Source of the DNA: Xanthomonas sp. XNM01
GTDB lineage: Bacteria; Pseudomonadota; Gammaproteobacteria; Xanthomonadales; Xanthomonadaceae
NCBI RefSeq assembly: GCF_014851915.1
Contig: NZ_JACVAP010000001.1
Coordinates: 124,001 to 188,000 of the forward strand
DNA: 64,000 nucleotides
Direction: 5' to 3'
The stretch's first letter is position 1. The number at the start of each line of letters is the position of its first letter. The position numbers and the translations under genes were made by a program. The notes beneath the pieces were generated by a model. That model did no database searches and had not been told where the DNA came from. It saw only the letters and a list, made by a program, of their open reading frames with translations. Shown here in pieces: positions 35,822 to 51,041 of the stretch.

Positions 35822-36400
35822 TCAGGCGATGCGCACCACCCGCGCGTCGCGGCACAGCGGATAGCTGGCGATGAAGGCGGCGATGCGCGCGTGCATCTCC
35901 TCGAAGCTGCGGCCGTACATGTACAGCGCGCTTTCCGTCGGCCCCTGCCAATGACTGTGGACCATGCCGGCGCCGTCGAGCAGGCGGATGCATTCGTCGT
36001 GGACGTGATTGGCGTCGCAGCTCGCGTAGACCTCGTCGGGCAGGTCTGTGCCGTTGAGGTACAGGGCCAGGCCCTCGTGGCTTCCGAAGGCGAACTGTCC
36101 ACCGTCACCGGGCAGGGTGACGCGTGAGCCGTGCGGCGCGAGCATGGCGCCGAAGATCCCGGCGATGTGCTCGGCGGTCTTGCGGGTGCAGTCGTCCAGG
36201 CTGACCTCGATGTCGCAGTTCTCGACCTCGCCATCGGCCGACAGCGCGGTGCCGCCACCGACGACGCGTGCGCCCAGCTTTTCCCGGTCGGCGATCTGGT
36301 CGAACGCATCCTCCAGCTCGGCACGGTGCATCGGCTGCAGCCGCGCATTGAGGGTGAGGACGATGGTGCCGGGGGTCTTCTTCCTGAACAGTCCGAACAT
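35822..36400 (-). CDS. hypothetical protein
   Basis: This 192-residue protein starts MFGLFRKKTPGTIVLTLNAR at the ATG at 36400. It appears to be a mixed alpha/beta cytoplasmic protein with acidic helices (MHRAELEDAFDQIADREKLG), a strand pair with a glycine turn (GARVVGGGTALSADGEVENC) and a C-terminal domain with ESALYMYGRSFEEMHARIAA. Cys residues are scattered without a metal pattern. No homologous family is recognised. It lies just downstream of ahcY on the same strand, with a 109-base gap that could hold its own promoter. Confidence 0.7.
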   Translation of the reverse strand: MFGLFRKKTPGTIVLTLNARLQPMHRAELEDAFDQIADREKLGARVVGGGTALSADGEVENCDIEVSLDDCTRKTAEHIAGIFGAMLAPHGSRVTLPGDGGQFAFGSHEGLALYLNGTDLPDEVYASCDANHVHDECIRLLDGAGMVHSHWQGPTESALYMYGRSFEEMHARIAAFIASYPLCRDARVVRIA

Positions 36401-36509
36401 GGTGCGCCTTCTGCAGTGGGCCGGCGGATCGGCATGCCTGCCAGGAACGCCGTGCCGGCCCGCAGGGATGGACCGCGGGCGCACCATGGCGCCCGCGGCC
36501 ACGCATGGA

Positions 36510-37952
<1,443 letters not shown>

Positions 37953-37996
37953 TGCGGATGCTCCGGTTCGTGGGCCAGCTCGATGCTGGCTGTCGC

Positions 37997-38090
37997 CGGG
38001 CGCCGTTGAACATGAAGACACGCGCCGAGCCTGGCCGTCGCCCCGGCCTGGTGTCAGGCGGATGTCCGTACGGTCGCAGCGCCCCTCGGC
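37997..38090 (-). promoter_or_regulatory. SAH (S-adenosylhomocysteine) riboswitch upstream of ahcY
   Basis: The minus-strand leader contains the conserved SAH-riboswitch elements in order. GCCGAG (38090-38085) pairs with CTCGGC (38029-38024) as P1. GGGGCGCTGC lies just inside, with CCAGGCTCGG closing it. The 3' TTCAACGGCGCCC supplies GCGCCC (38003-37998), which forms the pseudoknot with GGGCGC (38084-38079). The long hairpin between the conserved parts is a variable region of the class. The ahcY start is 45 bases downstream. The class is an ON switch for SAH recycling. Confidence 0.9.
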
Positions 38091-38101
38091 GGGTGGCGCG
38101 C

Positions 38102-38107
38102 AGTATA
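38102..38107 (-). promoter_or_regulatory. -10 element of the ahcY promoter
   Basis: TATACT on the minus strand lies 12 bases before the riboswitch P1, so transcription would start within a few bases of the aptamer. No good -35 is visible at the expected distance. Confidence 0.5.
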
Positions 38108-38232
38108 TCGGAAGCCCCGCCCACGACCCTTGCCGGCGCCTGTCCGGATGCCGGTCCGGGACTTTTGCCACTGGCTGTCGCGGGCGTCGGCCGGCTATCC
38201 AGTCCGGTTGCCACCCAAGGAGCTTCCGTCCG

Positions 38233-40743
38233 ATGCGACCCGTTTCCGTTCACCTGCCGCGGCTGTCCGTCGCCCGGCTCGCCGCCGGCGTCCTGATCGC
38301 CGCCTGCGCCTTCCATGCGGGCGCCTCCACTCCGGCAGCCACTGCGCCCGCGGCGGCCGACGCTGGCTATCGCATGCCGGTGGACGCGCTGAAGGCGATC
38401 GTCGACGCGCCGCGCGCGCCGACCCTGAGCCTGGGGCCGAAGCGCGACATCGCGGCGATGGTGCGCACGCCGGACCTGCCGGGCATCGACGTGGTCGCCC
38501 AGCCCGAACTGAAGCTGGGCGGCCTGCGCATCCATCCGCGCGTGTATGCGGAGAGCCGATTCAGCTTCGGCAGCGACCTGTGGCTGATGGACATCGCCAC
38601 CGGTGCCGAGACCCGCATCGCCGGCCTGCCGCAGCACCTGGCCATCGCCGGCATCGCCTGGTCGCCGGACCAGCGGCACCTGGCGTTCAACCACATCGAC
38701 GGTGCCAGCGGCGGCAACGAGCTGTGGCTGGTCGACATCGCCGCCCGCACCGCGCGTCGTCTGGTCGCCGGCCTGAACACGGTCAATGGCGGCGGTTATG
38801 CGTGGCTGCCGGACAGCCGCGGCCTGCTGGTGCAGCTGCGTCCGGCGCGTCCGCTGCCGTTGCCTGCCGCCGACGCGGTGCCGACCGGCCCGGCGATCCA
38901 GGAAACCGAGGCCGGCGCCGGCGTGCGCTCGGTGCGGACCTACCAGGACCTGCTGCGCAACGAGACCGATGCGCGGACGCTGGAGCACTACCTGACCGTG
39001 CAGCCGGCCCGTGTCGACCTGCAGGGCAGGACCACGCTGCTCGGCGCGCCGGGCCTGTTCACCAGCCTGTCGGTCGCGCCGGGTGGCGCGCACATCCTGG
39101 CGCAGCGGGTCGAGCGCCCGTTCTCCTACCTGGTGCCGGTGTTCCGCTTTCCGCGCGTGATCGAGGTGCTCGACGCCGCCGGCAAGCCGCAGCACACCGT
39201 CGCCCGGCTGCCGCTGGTCGACGGCCTGCCGACCGGCAACGACGCGGTCGCCACCGGCGTGCGTGCGGTCAGCTGGCGCGCCGACGCGCCGGCCACCCTG
39301 GTGTGGGCCGAAGCACAGGACGGCGGCGATCCCGCGCGCGAAGCGCAGGTGCGTGACGCGGTGTTCCTGCAGGCCGCGCCGTTCACCGCCGCGCCGGTGC
39401 GCGTGGCCGATCTGGAGTACCGCTACGCCGGCATCACCTGGGGCCGCGGCGACCTCGCCCTGCTCGACGAGATGTGGCGCAAGACCCGCCGCACGAAGAG
39501 CTGGCGGATCCAGCCCGACCACCCCGCGCAGGCGCCACAACTGCTGCACGACCGGTCCTCGGAAGACCGCTACGCCGATCCGGGCGAGCCGGTGACGGTG
39601 GCCGACGCCAGCGGACGCCAGCGCCTGCTCACCGGCGCCGACGGCAACAGCCTGTACCTGATCGGCGATGGCGCCTCGCCCGAAGGCGACCGCCCGTTCC
39701 TCGACCGCTACGACCTGGCCAGCGGCACGACCTCGCGCCTGTTCCACTCGCATGAGCGGCGCTACGAGGTGCCGCGCGCACTGCTCGACGACGGCGCGAC
39801 GCGGCTGCTGATCACCAGCGAATCGCCGACCGAGCCGACCAACTACCGGGTCGTGACGTTCGGCAGCGTGATCGACGACCACACCGTGCTGACCCGGTTC
39901 CCGCACCCGCTGCCGCAGCTGCGCGAGGTGCGCAAGGAACTGATCCGCTACAGCCGTGCCGATGGCGTCGAACTCAGCGCCACGCTGTACCTGCCGCCGG
40001 GTTACGACCCGCAGCGCGACGGGCCGCGGCCGACCCTGTTGTGGGCCTACCCGCGCGAGTTCAAGTCGGCCGATGCGGCCAGCCAGGTGATCGGCTCGCC
40101 GCACCGCTTCAACGCGATCAGCTACTGGGGCCCGCTGCCGTATCTGGCGCGCGGTTTCGTCGTGCTCGACGGCCCGACCATGCCGATCGTCGGCGAGGGC
40201 GATGCCGAGCCCAACGACACCTACGTCGAACAACTGGTGGCCAGTGCGCAGGCGGCGGTGGACGAGGTCGTGCGCCGCGGCGTGACCGACCCCGAAAAGG
40301 TGGCCATCGGCGGCCATTCCTACGGTGCGTTCATGACCGCCAACCTGCTCGCGCACTCGCGCATCTTCAAGGCCGGCATCGCCCGCAGCGGCGCCTACAA
40401 CCGCACGCTGACCCCGTTCGGCTTCCAGGCCGAAGAGCGCAACTACTGGCAGGCGCAGCAGACCTACCTGACGATGTCGCCGTTCAACTACGCGCAGAAC
40501 ATCAAGGATCCGATCCTGCTGATCCATGGCGAGCAGGACAACAACTCGGGCACGTTCCCGATGCAGAGCGAGCGCCTGTTCGGCGCGATCAAGGGCCTGG
40601 GTGGCACCGCGCGTCTGGTGATGCTGCCGAACGAATCGCACGGCTACCGGGCGCGCGAATCGATCCTGCACATGCTGGCCGAAACCGACGACTGGCTGCA
40701 GACGCATGTCGTCGGCGCGCAGGGGCAGCCTGCCGCGCGCTGA
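38233..40743 (+). CDS. secreted S9 family prolyl-oligopeptidase-like peptidase (glutamyl endopeptidase type)
   Basis: This is an exported serine peptidase of 836 residues. The ATG at 38233 has AAGGAG upstream and gives a signal peptide ([18 protein letters not shown]). The N-terminal half is a beta-propeller ([40 protein letters not shown]). The catalytic alpha/beta-hydrolase domain holds Ser696 ([18 protein letters not shown]), Asp769 ([18 protein letters not shown]) and His803 ([11 protein letters not shown]). The block around these residues is like that of the plastid and bacterial glutamyl endopeptidases of subfamily S9D. It probably digests short peptides in the periplasm. Confidence 0.94.
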   Translation: MRPVSVHLPRLSVARLAAGVLIAACAFHAGASTPAATAPAAADAGYRMPVDALKAIVDAPRAPTLSLGPKRDIAAMVRTPDLPGIDVVAQPELKLGGLRIHPRVYAESRFSFGSDLWLMDIATGAETRIAGLPQHLAIAGIAWSPDQRHLAFNHIDGASGGNELWLVDIAARTARRLVAGLNTVNGGGYAWLPDSRGLLVQLRPARPLPLPAADAVPTGPAIQETEAGAGVRSVRTYQDLLRNETDARTLEHYLTVQPARVDLQGRTTLLGAPGLFTSLSVAPGGAHILAQRVERPFSYLVPVFRFPRVIEVLDAAGKPQHTVARLPLVDGLPTGNDAVATGVRAVSWRADAPATLVWAEAQDGGDPAREAQVRDAVFLQAAPFTAAPVRVADLEYRYAGITWGRGDLALLDEMWRKTRRTKSWRIQPDHPAQAPQLLHDRSSEDRYADPGEPVTVADASGRQRLLTGADGNSLYLIGDGASPEGDRPFLDRYDLASGTTSRLFHSHERRYEVPRALLDDGATRLLITSESPTEPTNYRVVTFGSVIDDHTVLTRFPHPLPQLREVRKELIRYSRADGVELSATLYLPPGYDPQRDGPRPTLLWAYPREFKSADAASQVIGSPHRFNAISYWGPLPYLARGFVVLDGPTMPIVGEGDAEPNDTYVEQLVASAQAAVDEVVRRGVTDPEKVAIGGHSYGAFMTANLLAHSRIFKAGIARSGAYNRTLTPFGFQAEERNYWQAQQTYLTMSPFNYAQNIKDPILLIHGEQDNNSGTFPMQSERLFGAIKGLGGTARLVMLPNESHGYRARESILHMLAETDDWLQTHVVGAQGQPAAR

Positions 40744-40763
40744 TGCGCGCCGTGCGTCACCCG

Positions 40764-40794
40764 ACGATGCCCGGGCCATCCGCCCGGGCATCGT
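40764..40794 (+). terminator. terminator of the S9 peptidase gene
   Basis: A perfect 12-bp stem (ACGATGCCCGGG / CCCGGGCATCGT) with a 7-base loop, 20 bases past the stop, followed by CGTTTC. The U tract is short but the position and stem are convincing. Confidence 0.65.
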
Positions 40795-41051
40795 CGTTTC
40801 CATCGCAACGCATGCCGTCGCCGGGCCATCGTCGGCTGGAGCGAGAACCTGCCCCGGCCCCTGTGATGCACGCGTACGGGCCGTCCACGCGATGGCGTGC
40901 GGGACAGGGCGGGACATCGCCAGCGGCAGGGATCGCGTGCGATTCCGGGTGCGCAGGAAGGTTCTGCTGAAACCTTCTGCTGCACCGCACATCGTGCCGA
41001 AGCATCGGCTAAGCTCGGAAGGTTTCCCGCGTACGGACGGTCGTTGCCCCG
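40795..41051. other. gap between peptidase terminator and ppc
   Basis: This completes the roughly 300-base interval between the two genes. No open frame or RNA is supported. The last third must hold the ppc promoter. An imperfect duplicate (GGTTCTGCTGAAACCTTCTGCTG, read at 40961-40983) is the only visible structure. Confidence 0.45.
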
Positions 41052-43766
41052 ATGAATGCACCACCCCAGCTGGAGTTCGCCGCACCCGATGTGCCCCTGC
41101 GTGAAGACGTGCGCCGCCTCGGCGCGCTGGTCGGCGATGTCCTCGCCGAGCAGGTCTCGCCCGGCTTTCTCGACGAGGTCGAGCAGGTCCGTACCACCGC
41201 CATCGCGCGGCGCCAGAACGGGGACGACATGGCCGCGCTGGCGGACCTGCTGGACGGGCTGCCGCCGGAGCACGCCGAGTCGCTGATCCGCGCGTTCAGC
41301 ACCTACTTCCAGGTGGTCAACATCGCCGAGCGGGTGCATCGCATCCGCCGCCGCCGCGATTACCAGCGCACCGCCGCCGGCACCCCGCAGCCGGACAGCC
41401 TGCACGACGCGGTCCAGCGGCTGAAGGCCAAGGGCGTGAGCCTGGACGAGCTGGCCGGCTGGCTGCCGCGGATCGACATCGAGCCGGTGTTCACCGCGCA
41501 TCCGACCGAGGCGGTGCGTCGTGCGCTGCTGGAGAAGGAACAGCTGATGGTGGCCAGCCTGGTCGACGACCTCGACGGCCAGCGCACCCCGCACGAGCGC
41601 GAGGTGGACCAGGCACGGTTCCGCATGGCGCTGACCTCGAGCTGGCAGACCGCCGACTCCTCGCCGGTGCGTCCCACCGTGGGCGACGAGCGCGAGCACG
41701 TCGGCTTCTACCTCACCCGCGTGCTCTACCGCGTGGTGCCGGCGCTGTACGAAAGCCTGGAACACGCATTGCGCGAGGCGTACGGCGATGCGCCGGCGCT
41801 GCCGCGCCTGCTGCGCTTCGGCACCTGGGTCGGCGGCGACATGGATGGCAACCCGAACGTGGATGCGTCCACGGTCACCGCCACGCTGGACGCGCAGCGT
41901 GGCGCGATCCTGCAGCTGTACCTGAAGGAACTGTGGCAGCTTGCCAGCCTGCTGAGCCAGTCGACGACGCTGGTCGCGGTGAGCGAGGCGGTGCTGGCGC
42001 GCGTGGAGCAGTACCGCGCGCTGCTGCCGGAGGCGGTCGGCCGGTCGCGGCCGCGGCATGGCGACATGCCGTACCGCCTGCTCAACGACCTGATGCGCGC
42101 GCGCCTGCAGGCGACGCTGGATGACGCACCCGGCGGTTACGCCGGTCCGGCCGAGCTGGAAGCCGACATCCAGCTGATTCTCGACAGTCTGGCCGCCAAC
42201 AAGGGCCTGCATGCCGGCTGGTTCGCGGTACGCCGCCTGCTGTGGCGGGTACGGACCTTCGGTTTCCACCTGGCGCGGCTGGACGTGCGCCAGGAGTCGG
42301 GCGTGCATGCGCGTGCGGTGGCGACCGCGCTGGGCGTGGACGACTGGGAGGCGCTGGACGCGGTCGAGCGCGCGAAGCGGCTGCAGCCGCATGCCAGCGG
42401 CGAGCAGGTGTTGCCGGCGTCCGACGAGGAGGGCAACGCACGACTGGATGCGGTGTTCGCCGCGCTGGCCGACGCGCGCCAGCGCCACGGCACCGACGCG
42501 CTGGGCAGCTACATCATCTCGATGGCGCACGACCGCGCCGACGTGCTCACCGTGCTGGCGCTGGCGCGCCGCGGCGGGCTGGTCGACGACGCGGGCCAGG
42601 TGCCGCTGGACATCGCGCCGCTGTTCGAAACCATCGACGACCTCGGTCACGGCACCGGGGTGCTGCGCGACCTGCTGGCCGACCCGGTCTACCGGGCGCA
42701 CCTGGCAGCGCGCGACAACGTGCAGATGGTGATGCTGGGCTACTCCGACAGCGGCAAGGACGGCGGCATCGCCGCCTCGCGCTGGGGCCTGCAGCGCGCC
42801 CAGGTGGATCTGGTCGAGGCCGCGCAGGCGCTGGGCATCCGCCTGACCTTCTTCCATGGGCGCGGCGGCTCGATCATCCGCGGCGGCGGCAAGACCACGC
42901 GCGCGCTGGAAGCGGCGCCGCGCGGCAGTGTCGACGGCCGCCTGCGGGTGACCGAGCAGGGCGAGGTGATCCACCGCAAGTACGGCATCCGCGCGCTGGC
43001 GCTGCGCTCGCTGGAGCAGTCGGTCGGCGCGGTGCTGCGCGCCAGCCTGCGGCCGCGCGAGGCCGAGCCGCGCGAGGATGCCTGGCGCGCGGTCATGGCC
43101 ACCGTCGCCACCGCCAGCAGCCGGCAGTACCGGGCCTTCGTCGGCGCGCCGCGGTTCATGGACTACTTCCGCACCGCCACCCCGATCGACGTGATCGAGC
43201 GGATGACCCTGGGCTCGCGGCCGTCGCGCCGGCTGGGCCAGGATGCGGCACTGACCAACCTGCGCGCGATCCCCTGGGTGTTCGCCTGGAGCCAGGCGCG
43301 CGCGGTGATCCCCGGCTGGTACGGCGTCGGCAGCGGCCTGCAGGCCGCGGTGGATGCGCATGGCGAGGACGCACTGCGCGAGATGGCCCGCGACTGGCCG
43401 TTCTTCAAGACCTTCCTCGACGACATCGCGATGGTCCTGGCCAAGGGCGACATCGGCATCGCCGGGATGTTCTCGCGGCTGGCCGGCGATGCCCTGCACC
43501 AGGCCTTCTTCCCCCTGATCCAGCGCGAGCTGGAGCTGACCCGGCGCTGGGTGATCGCGCTCAACGGCGGTGGCTGGCTGCTCGAGCACGACCAGCGCCT
43601 GGCGTTGTCGATCCGGCTGCGCAATCCGTACGTGGACCCGATCAGCGTGCTGCAGGTGGACCTGCTGCAGCGCTGGCGCGCCAGCGGCCGCGAGGACGAC
43701 GCGTTGCTGCGTGCCCTGGTCGCCAGTGTGAACGGCGTCGCACAAGGGGTGCAGAATACGGGCTGA
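41052..43766 (+). CDS. ppc: phosphoenolpyruvate carboxylase
   Basis: This enzyme adds bicarbonate to phosphoenolpyruvate to give oxaloacetate, replenishing the TCA cycle. The 904 residues are full length. Catalytic His150 sits in [12 protein letters not shown] and Lys569 in [16 protein letters not shown]. Further signatures are [31 protein letters not shown] (PEP binding) and [12 protein letters not shown]. The C-terminus ends [11 protein letters not shown], the conserved -NTG buried in the active-site subunit. The kinase gene begins 21 bases downstream, so the two are likely co-transcribed. Confidence 0.98.
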   Translation: MNAPPQLEFAAPDVPLREDVRRLGALVGDVLAEQVSPGFLDEVEQVRTTAIARRQNGDDMAALADLLDGLPPEHAESLIRAFSTYFQVVNIAERVHRIRRRRDYQRTAAGTPQPDSLHDAVQRLKAKGVSLDELAGWLPRIDIEPVFTAHPTEAVRRALLEKEQLMVASLVDDLDGQRTPHEREVDQARFRMALTSSWQTADSSPVRPTVGDEREHVGFYLTRVLYRVVPALYESLEHALREAYGDAPALPRLLRFGTWVGGDMDGNPNVDASTVTATLDAQRGAILQLYLKELWQLASLLSQSTTLVAVSEAVLARVEQYRALLPEAVGRSRPRHGDMPYRLLNDLMRARLQATLDDAPGGYAGPAELEADIQLILDSLAANKGLHAGWFAVRRLLWRVRTFGFHLARLDVRQESGVHARAVATALGVDDWEALDAVERAKRLQPHASGEQVLPASDEEGNARLDAVFAALADARQRHGTDALGSYIISMAHDRADVLTVLALARRGGLVDDAGQVPLDIAPLFETIDDLGHGTGVLRDLLADPVYRAHLAARDNVQMVMLGYSDSGKDGGIAASRWGLQRAQVDLVEAAQALGIRLTFFHGRGGSIIRGGGKTTRALEAAPRGSVDGRLRVTEQGEVIHRKYGIRALALRSLEQSVGAVLRASLRPREAEPREDAWRAVMATVATASSRQYRAFVGAPRFMDYFRTATPIDVIERMTLGSRPSRRLGQDAALTNLRAIPWVFAWSQARAVIPGWYGVGSGLQAAVDAHGEDALREMARDWPFFKTFLDDIAMVLAKGDIGIAGMFSRLAGDALHQAFFPLIQRELELTRRWVIALNGGGWLLEHDQRLALSIRLRNPYVDPISVLQVDLLQRWRASGREDDALLRALVASVNGVAQGVQNTG

Positions 43767-43787
43767 GCCGGCGTGGGGACGCCGGGC

Positions 43788-46745
<2,958 letters not shown>

Positions 46746-46797
46746 CATCGAGTCATCTTCGGCTTCCTATGATCCCTGCTCCGACCAAGGAGCAGGA

Positions 46798-47985
46798 ATG
46801 GACACGATGCGCAATGCACGGGTGTGGCTGGCAGTGGCGGCGGTGACGGTGCTGGCGGGCTGCGGCAAGGCGCCACCTGCGGAAGAGCAGGCCGCACCCG
46901 CCCCTTCCGCAGGGGCCGCCGCACCGGCGCCGGAGGCAGCCGGGGCGGTCGCGCAGGATGAGGCAGGCGCCCCCGAGTTTCCGGCGATCCCGCTGATCGT
47001 GGTCCCCGAGATCGCCGGGGTGACGCCGGCCCAGCGCGCGCTGGAGGCGTCGATGCAGCCGATCCTCGATCCCATCGCCGGCATCAGCGTCGCGCCGGCG
47101 CGCTGCGACGCCGCTGGCGCGCTGCTGGTCGACGCGGGCATCACCAGCGTCGACGCGCAGGGCAACCTGCTCCGCAATGGCGACGAGGGCCTGTTCGAGA
47201 TCGGGCCCGACGGCAGTGGTACCGCCAACTTCGCCGGTGGCCTGGTCACGGTCGCGTCCGATGGCAGCGGCACCATCAATGGCGAGCAGGGCCTGCTGCA
47301 GGTCGAAGCCGATGGCGCCGGCACCTACAACGGACCTGCCGGGCTGATCACGCTCGATGGCAAAGGCGCCGGCAGCTGGAACGGCAAGAGCGGTCTGGTG
47401 CTCAACGAGGGCGATGGCGGCGGCACCTGGAACGGGCCGCTGGGCCTGGTCGAGATCAAGGCCGATGGCTCGGGCACATGGAACGGCCCGCAGGGCCTGG
47501 TGATCAACAACGGCGACGGCACCGGCACGGTCGACATGCGCGAGGTGCGGATGCCGCCGCTGCCGAGGGTGCCGCCGGCCGGCCGCTTCCCGCCGCTGCA
47601 GAAGTTCGCGCCGCCGGGGGCGCCCTGCGGCTACCTGATCACGCTGAACGACCGGGTGCTGTTCGACTTCGACAAGTCCGACATCCGCGGCGCTGCGGCG
47701 CAGGTGCTCGATACGCTGGCCGCTGCGCTGAAGGGCGTGCAGGCGCGCGGCATCGAGGTGCGCGGACACACCGACAGCAAGGGCAGCGACGACTACAACC
47801 AGTCGCTGTCCGAACGTCGCGCGCAGTCGGTGGTGGCCGCCCTGCGCCAGCGCGGGACCGCGACCGATGCCAGCGCACGCGGCTACGGCGAGGCGCAGCC
47901 GGTGGCCCCGAACGAGGTCGCGGGCGTGGACAATCCAGGCGGGCGCCAGCTCAACCGCCGGGTCGAGATCTTCGTGCGGACCTGA
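46798..47985 (+). CDS. OmpA-family lipoprotein with seven 17-residue glycine-rich repeats
   Basis: This is a 395-residue predicted outer-membrane lipoprotein. The ATG at 46798 (AAGGAG upstream) gives a signal peptide with lipobox VLAGCGK. An Ala/Pro/Glu linker follows, then a helical spacer, then seven tandem 17-residue units from residue 131 to 249 with the pattern GLVxxxxDGxGTxNGxx. A Pro-rich joint (PPLPRVPPAGRFPPLQKF) leads to a C-terminal OmpA domain: VLFDFDKSDIRGAAAQVLDT, IEVRGHTDSKGSDDYNQSLS and ERRAQSVVAALRQ, which binds peptidoglycan. The repeats probably form a beta-roll or beta-solenoid stalk between membrane and cell wall. It lies 52 bases after the kinase gene. Confidence 0.92.
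   Translation: MDTMRNARVWLAVAAVTVLAGCGKAPPAEEQAAPAPSAGAAAPAPEAAGAVAQDEAGAPEFPAIPLIVVPEIAGVTPAQRALEASMQPILDPIAGISVAPARCDAAGALLVDAGITSVDAQGNLLRNGDEGLFEIGPDGSGTANFAGGLVTVASDGSGTINGEQGLLQVEADGAGTYNGPAGLITLDGKGAGSWNGKSGLVLNEGDGGGTWNGPLGLVEIKADGSGTWNGPQGLVINNGDGTGTVDMREVRMPPLPRVPPAGRFPPLQKFAPPGAPCGYLITLNDRVLFDFDKSDIRGAAAQVLDTLAAALKGVQARGIEVRGHTDSKGSDDYNQSLSERRAQSVVAALRQRGTATDASARGYGEAQPVAPNEVAGVDNPGGRQLNRRVEIFVRT
47188..47544 (+). repeat. seven 51-bp coding tandem repeats in the OmpA lipoprotein
   Basis: Seven units of exactly 51 bases without indels encode GLFEIGPDGSGTANFAG, GLVTVASDGSGTINGEQ, GLLQVEADGAGTYNGPA, GLITLDGKGAGSWNGKS, GLVLNEGDGGGTWNGPL, GLVEIKADGSGTWNGPQ and GLVINNGDGTGTVDMRE. Gly-Leu, Asp-Gly and Gly-Thr positions are fixed and the others vary. 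Confidence 0.92.
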
Positions 47986-48104
47986 GCGGTGCCGGGGCGT
48001 CGGGCCGGCGCTGGCCGTGACGTCCGCCGCACCGCATGCACGCGGCGGCAACGCGCCCGGTGGCACAACGATCGCCCCGTGCACTGCAACCACCAGGAGC
48101 CCGC

Positions 48105-48485
48105 ATGATCCGCATCCTCGCCGCCGCCGGCGTCGCCGCCCTGCTGGCGCTGCCGACCCGGGCACAGGCCGGCGACTTCAGCCTGAGCTACGACGTCGAC
48201 CGCGTCCCGACCGCGAAGCTGAGCCTGGGCGCCTGCCGCAGCGCCATCGCCCGCGCCGCCGATGCGCTCGGCTACACCACCCGGGTCGACCAGAACCAGG
48301 GCACGCTGGTCACCCACGTGTCCGGGCCGCGCCAGGACGGGCGTTCGCTGGTCGCCTACTGCATCGCCGCCGGCGACCAGACCGTGTTCGTGGTGCAGGC
48401 CTTCGACTACACCGGGCCGGGCAGCGCCGATGTGGACCGGATCAAGGCGCAGGTCGCGACGGAAATCCGCAAGGCCGCGCGCTGA
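48105..48485 (+). CDS. small secreted protein of unknown function
   Basis: This 126-residue exported protein has the signal peptide MIRILAAAGVAALLALPTRA (cut near AQA-GDF) and an AGGAG ribosome-binding site. The mature part is an alpha/beta protein with two cysteines (LSLGACRSAIARAADALG and LVAYCIAAGDQTVFVVQAFD), probably disulfide-bonded. It ends with a charged helix (VDRIKAQVATEIRKAAR). I do not recognise a characterised family. It stands 119 bases after the OmpA lipoprotein gene and converges with a minus-strand gene. Confidence 0.75.
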   Translation: MIRILAAAGVAALLALPTRAQAGDFSLSYDVDRVPTAKLSLGACRSAIARAADALGYTTRVDQNQGTLVTHVSGPRQDGRSLVAYCIAAGDQTVFVVQAFDYTGPGSADVDRIKAQVATEIRKAAR

Positions 48486-48548
48486 GGATTGCCGCGGCGC
48501 AACGAGAACGGGCTGCACCGCGTCGGCCCGTTCCGGCGTGGCGGCGGA

Positions 48549-49481
48549 TCAGGCCGACGCGTGGCCGATCCGCTGCCAGCGGATTCCGTCGTGCGAGCAG
48601 GCCAGATGCTGCGGGCCGACGCTCCACAGCAGCGTGTCGCTCGCAGAGAGACCACCGCAGGTGGCATCGGGACCGAGCCCCGTGTCCACCGGTTCCAGCG
48701 TCCTTCCTGCCAGTCGGTACACCCGGCGCGGACCGGCGAGGAAGACCTGTCCGGCGAAGCCGATGACCGACCAGAGCCCACCAGCGGGCGCCGGCGCGTC
48801 CAGCGTGGGCACGAATCCGTCACCGCGATCGGCGTAGACCATGCCGTCCTGGTCGCAGGCATAGGTGATGCCATCGATGTGCGCGGCTGCATTGAGCGTG
48901 GATGCGGTCGGCACGATGCGCCGGTGCCATGCATCGCCATCGAACAGCAGCGCGATGCCGTCGAAACCGACAGCGAGCACACCGCCTGGCGTCGCACACA
49001 GGGCCTCGATGCCCAGCAGCCGATCCGGGATCGATGCGCCCGAGCGTGAGACGTCGATGGTGCCGGTCACCGGCGAGATGTCCTCCCACGCCGGCGCACC
49101 CACCTGCCGCCGATAGACCTGGCCCGACATGCCGGCGACGTACAGCGTGTCGCCCAGGCGCAGGCCGCTGCGCATGATGCCGCGTGCACTGGACCGGCTG
49201 CCGGTGTCGCCGAGGTCTTGCCAGCCGTCGCGGTCGGCCAGCAGCAGCTCCGCCTCGGCACCGAACAGGTACAGCGCCAGCGATGGGGTGGTCGTTGCGT
49301 GCAGTGCGACCGGATGCCAGTGCAGAGCGAAGCACCGCCAGGTGTCGCCGCGCAGCTGCAGCAGCAGGGGCGCGCCGTCGGCGTCCTCTGCCAGCAGCCA
49401 GACCCGGTCGCCACTGGCCGTGGTCGTGACGCTGGCGAACGTCAGCGCCGGCGACGCCGGCAGATCCGGCACGGGGCTCAT
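48549..49481 (-). CDS. hypothetical beta-propeller-like protein
   Basis: This 310-residue protein starts at the ATG at 49481 (MSPVPDLPASPALTFASVTT). It is all-beta, with repeating Gly-Asp or Asp-Gly turns and strand pairs (GDRVWLLAEDADGAPLLLQL, GLRLGDTLYVAGMSGQVYRR, VLAVGFDGIALLFDGDAWHR, ITYACDQDGMVYADRGDGFV, DTLLWSVGPQHLACSHDGIR). This looks like a WD/kelch-type propeller of five to seven blades. There is no signal peptide, so it is probably cytoplasmic. It follows metK on the same strand, beyond the metK terminator. The function is unknown. Confidence 0.72.
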   Translation of the reverse strand: MSPVPDLPASPALTFASVTTTASGDRVWLLAEDADGAPLLLQLRGDTWRCFALHWHPVALHATTTPSLALYLFGAEAELLLADRDGWQDLGDTGSRSSARGIMRSGLRLGDTLYVAGMSGQVYRRQVGAPAWEDISPVTGTIDVSRSGASIPDRLLGIEALCATPGGVLAVGFDGIALLFDGDAWHRRIVPTASTLNAAAHIDGITYACDQDGMVYADRGDGFVPTLDAPAPAGGLWSVIGFAGQVFLAGPRRVYRLAGRTLEPVDTGLGPDATCGGLSASDTLLWSVGPQHLACSHDGIRWQRIGHASA

Positions 49482-49576
49482 CACGGGCGTCTTCCGGGGT
49501 CCAGCGAAGGGGAAGTGCCCAGTATCGGCCAAGGCCGCGTGCGGTGCGGGTGCGGATCGCCGCGCACCGGAAAAGC

Positions 49577-49602
49577 GGAAGGCCACCCTGCGGTGGCCTT
49601 CC
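49577..49602 (-). terminator. metK terminator
   Basis: A perfect 11-bp stem (GGAAGGCCACC / GGTGGCCTTCC) with a tetraloop. On the minus strand it is followed by GCTTTTCC, starting 27 bases past the metK stop. Confidence 0.8.
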
Positions 49603-49629
49603 GGACTGGCTCACGACGTGATGCGCGGC

Positions 49630-50841
<1,212 letters not shown>

Positions 50842-51041
50842 CGCTATATCCTTGTATTCGGATGGAAAGATGGGCGCGCATGATACACAGGTGCGGGCCG
50901 GTGTGCATGATGCCCTGCCGGGGGTTGAAGGCGGGTTAAGACCGGCGGCGTCCCGCGTCATCGCCGGGTCGCACGCCTGCAACATGGCTGTCGCCGCCCG
51001 GGCGCAGGCTGCCGGCCATCCCGCCGACGACGACGCAGCGC

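Noticed and set aside
47188-47544. 51-bp tandem array as a possible CRISPR
   Set aside because: The units are contiguous, in frame and coding, with no unique spacers and no cas genes.
50842-51041. SAM or SAH riboswitch upstream of metK
   Set aside because: None of the conserved aptamer elements found at ahcY occur here. Only a possible -10 and an RBS are visible.
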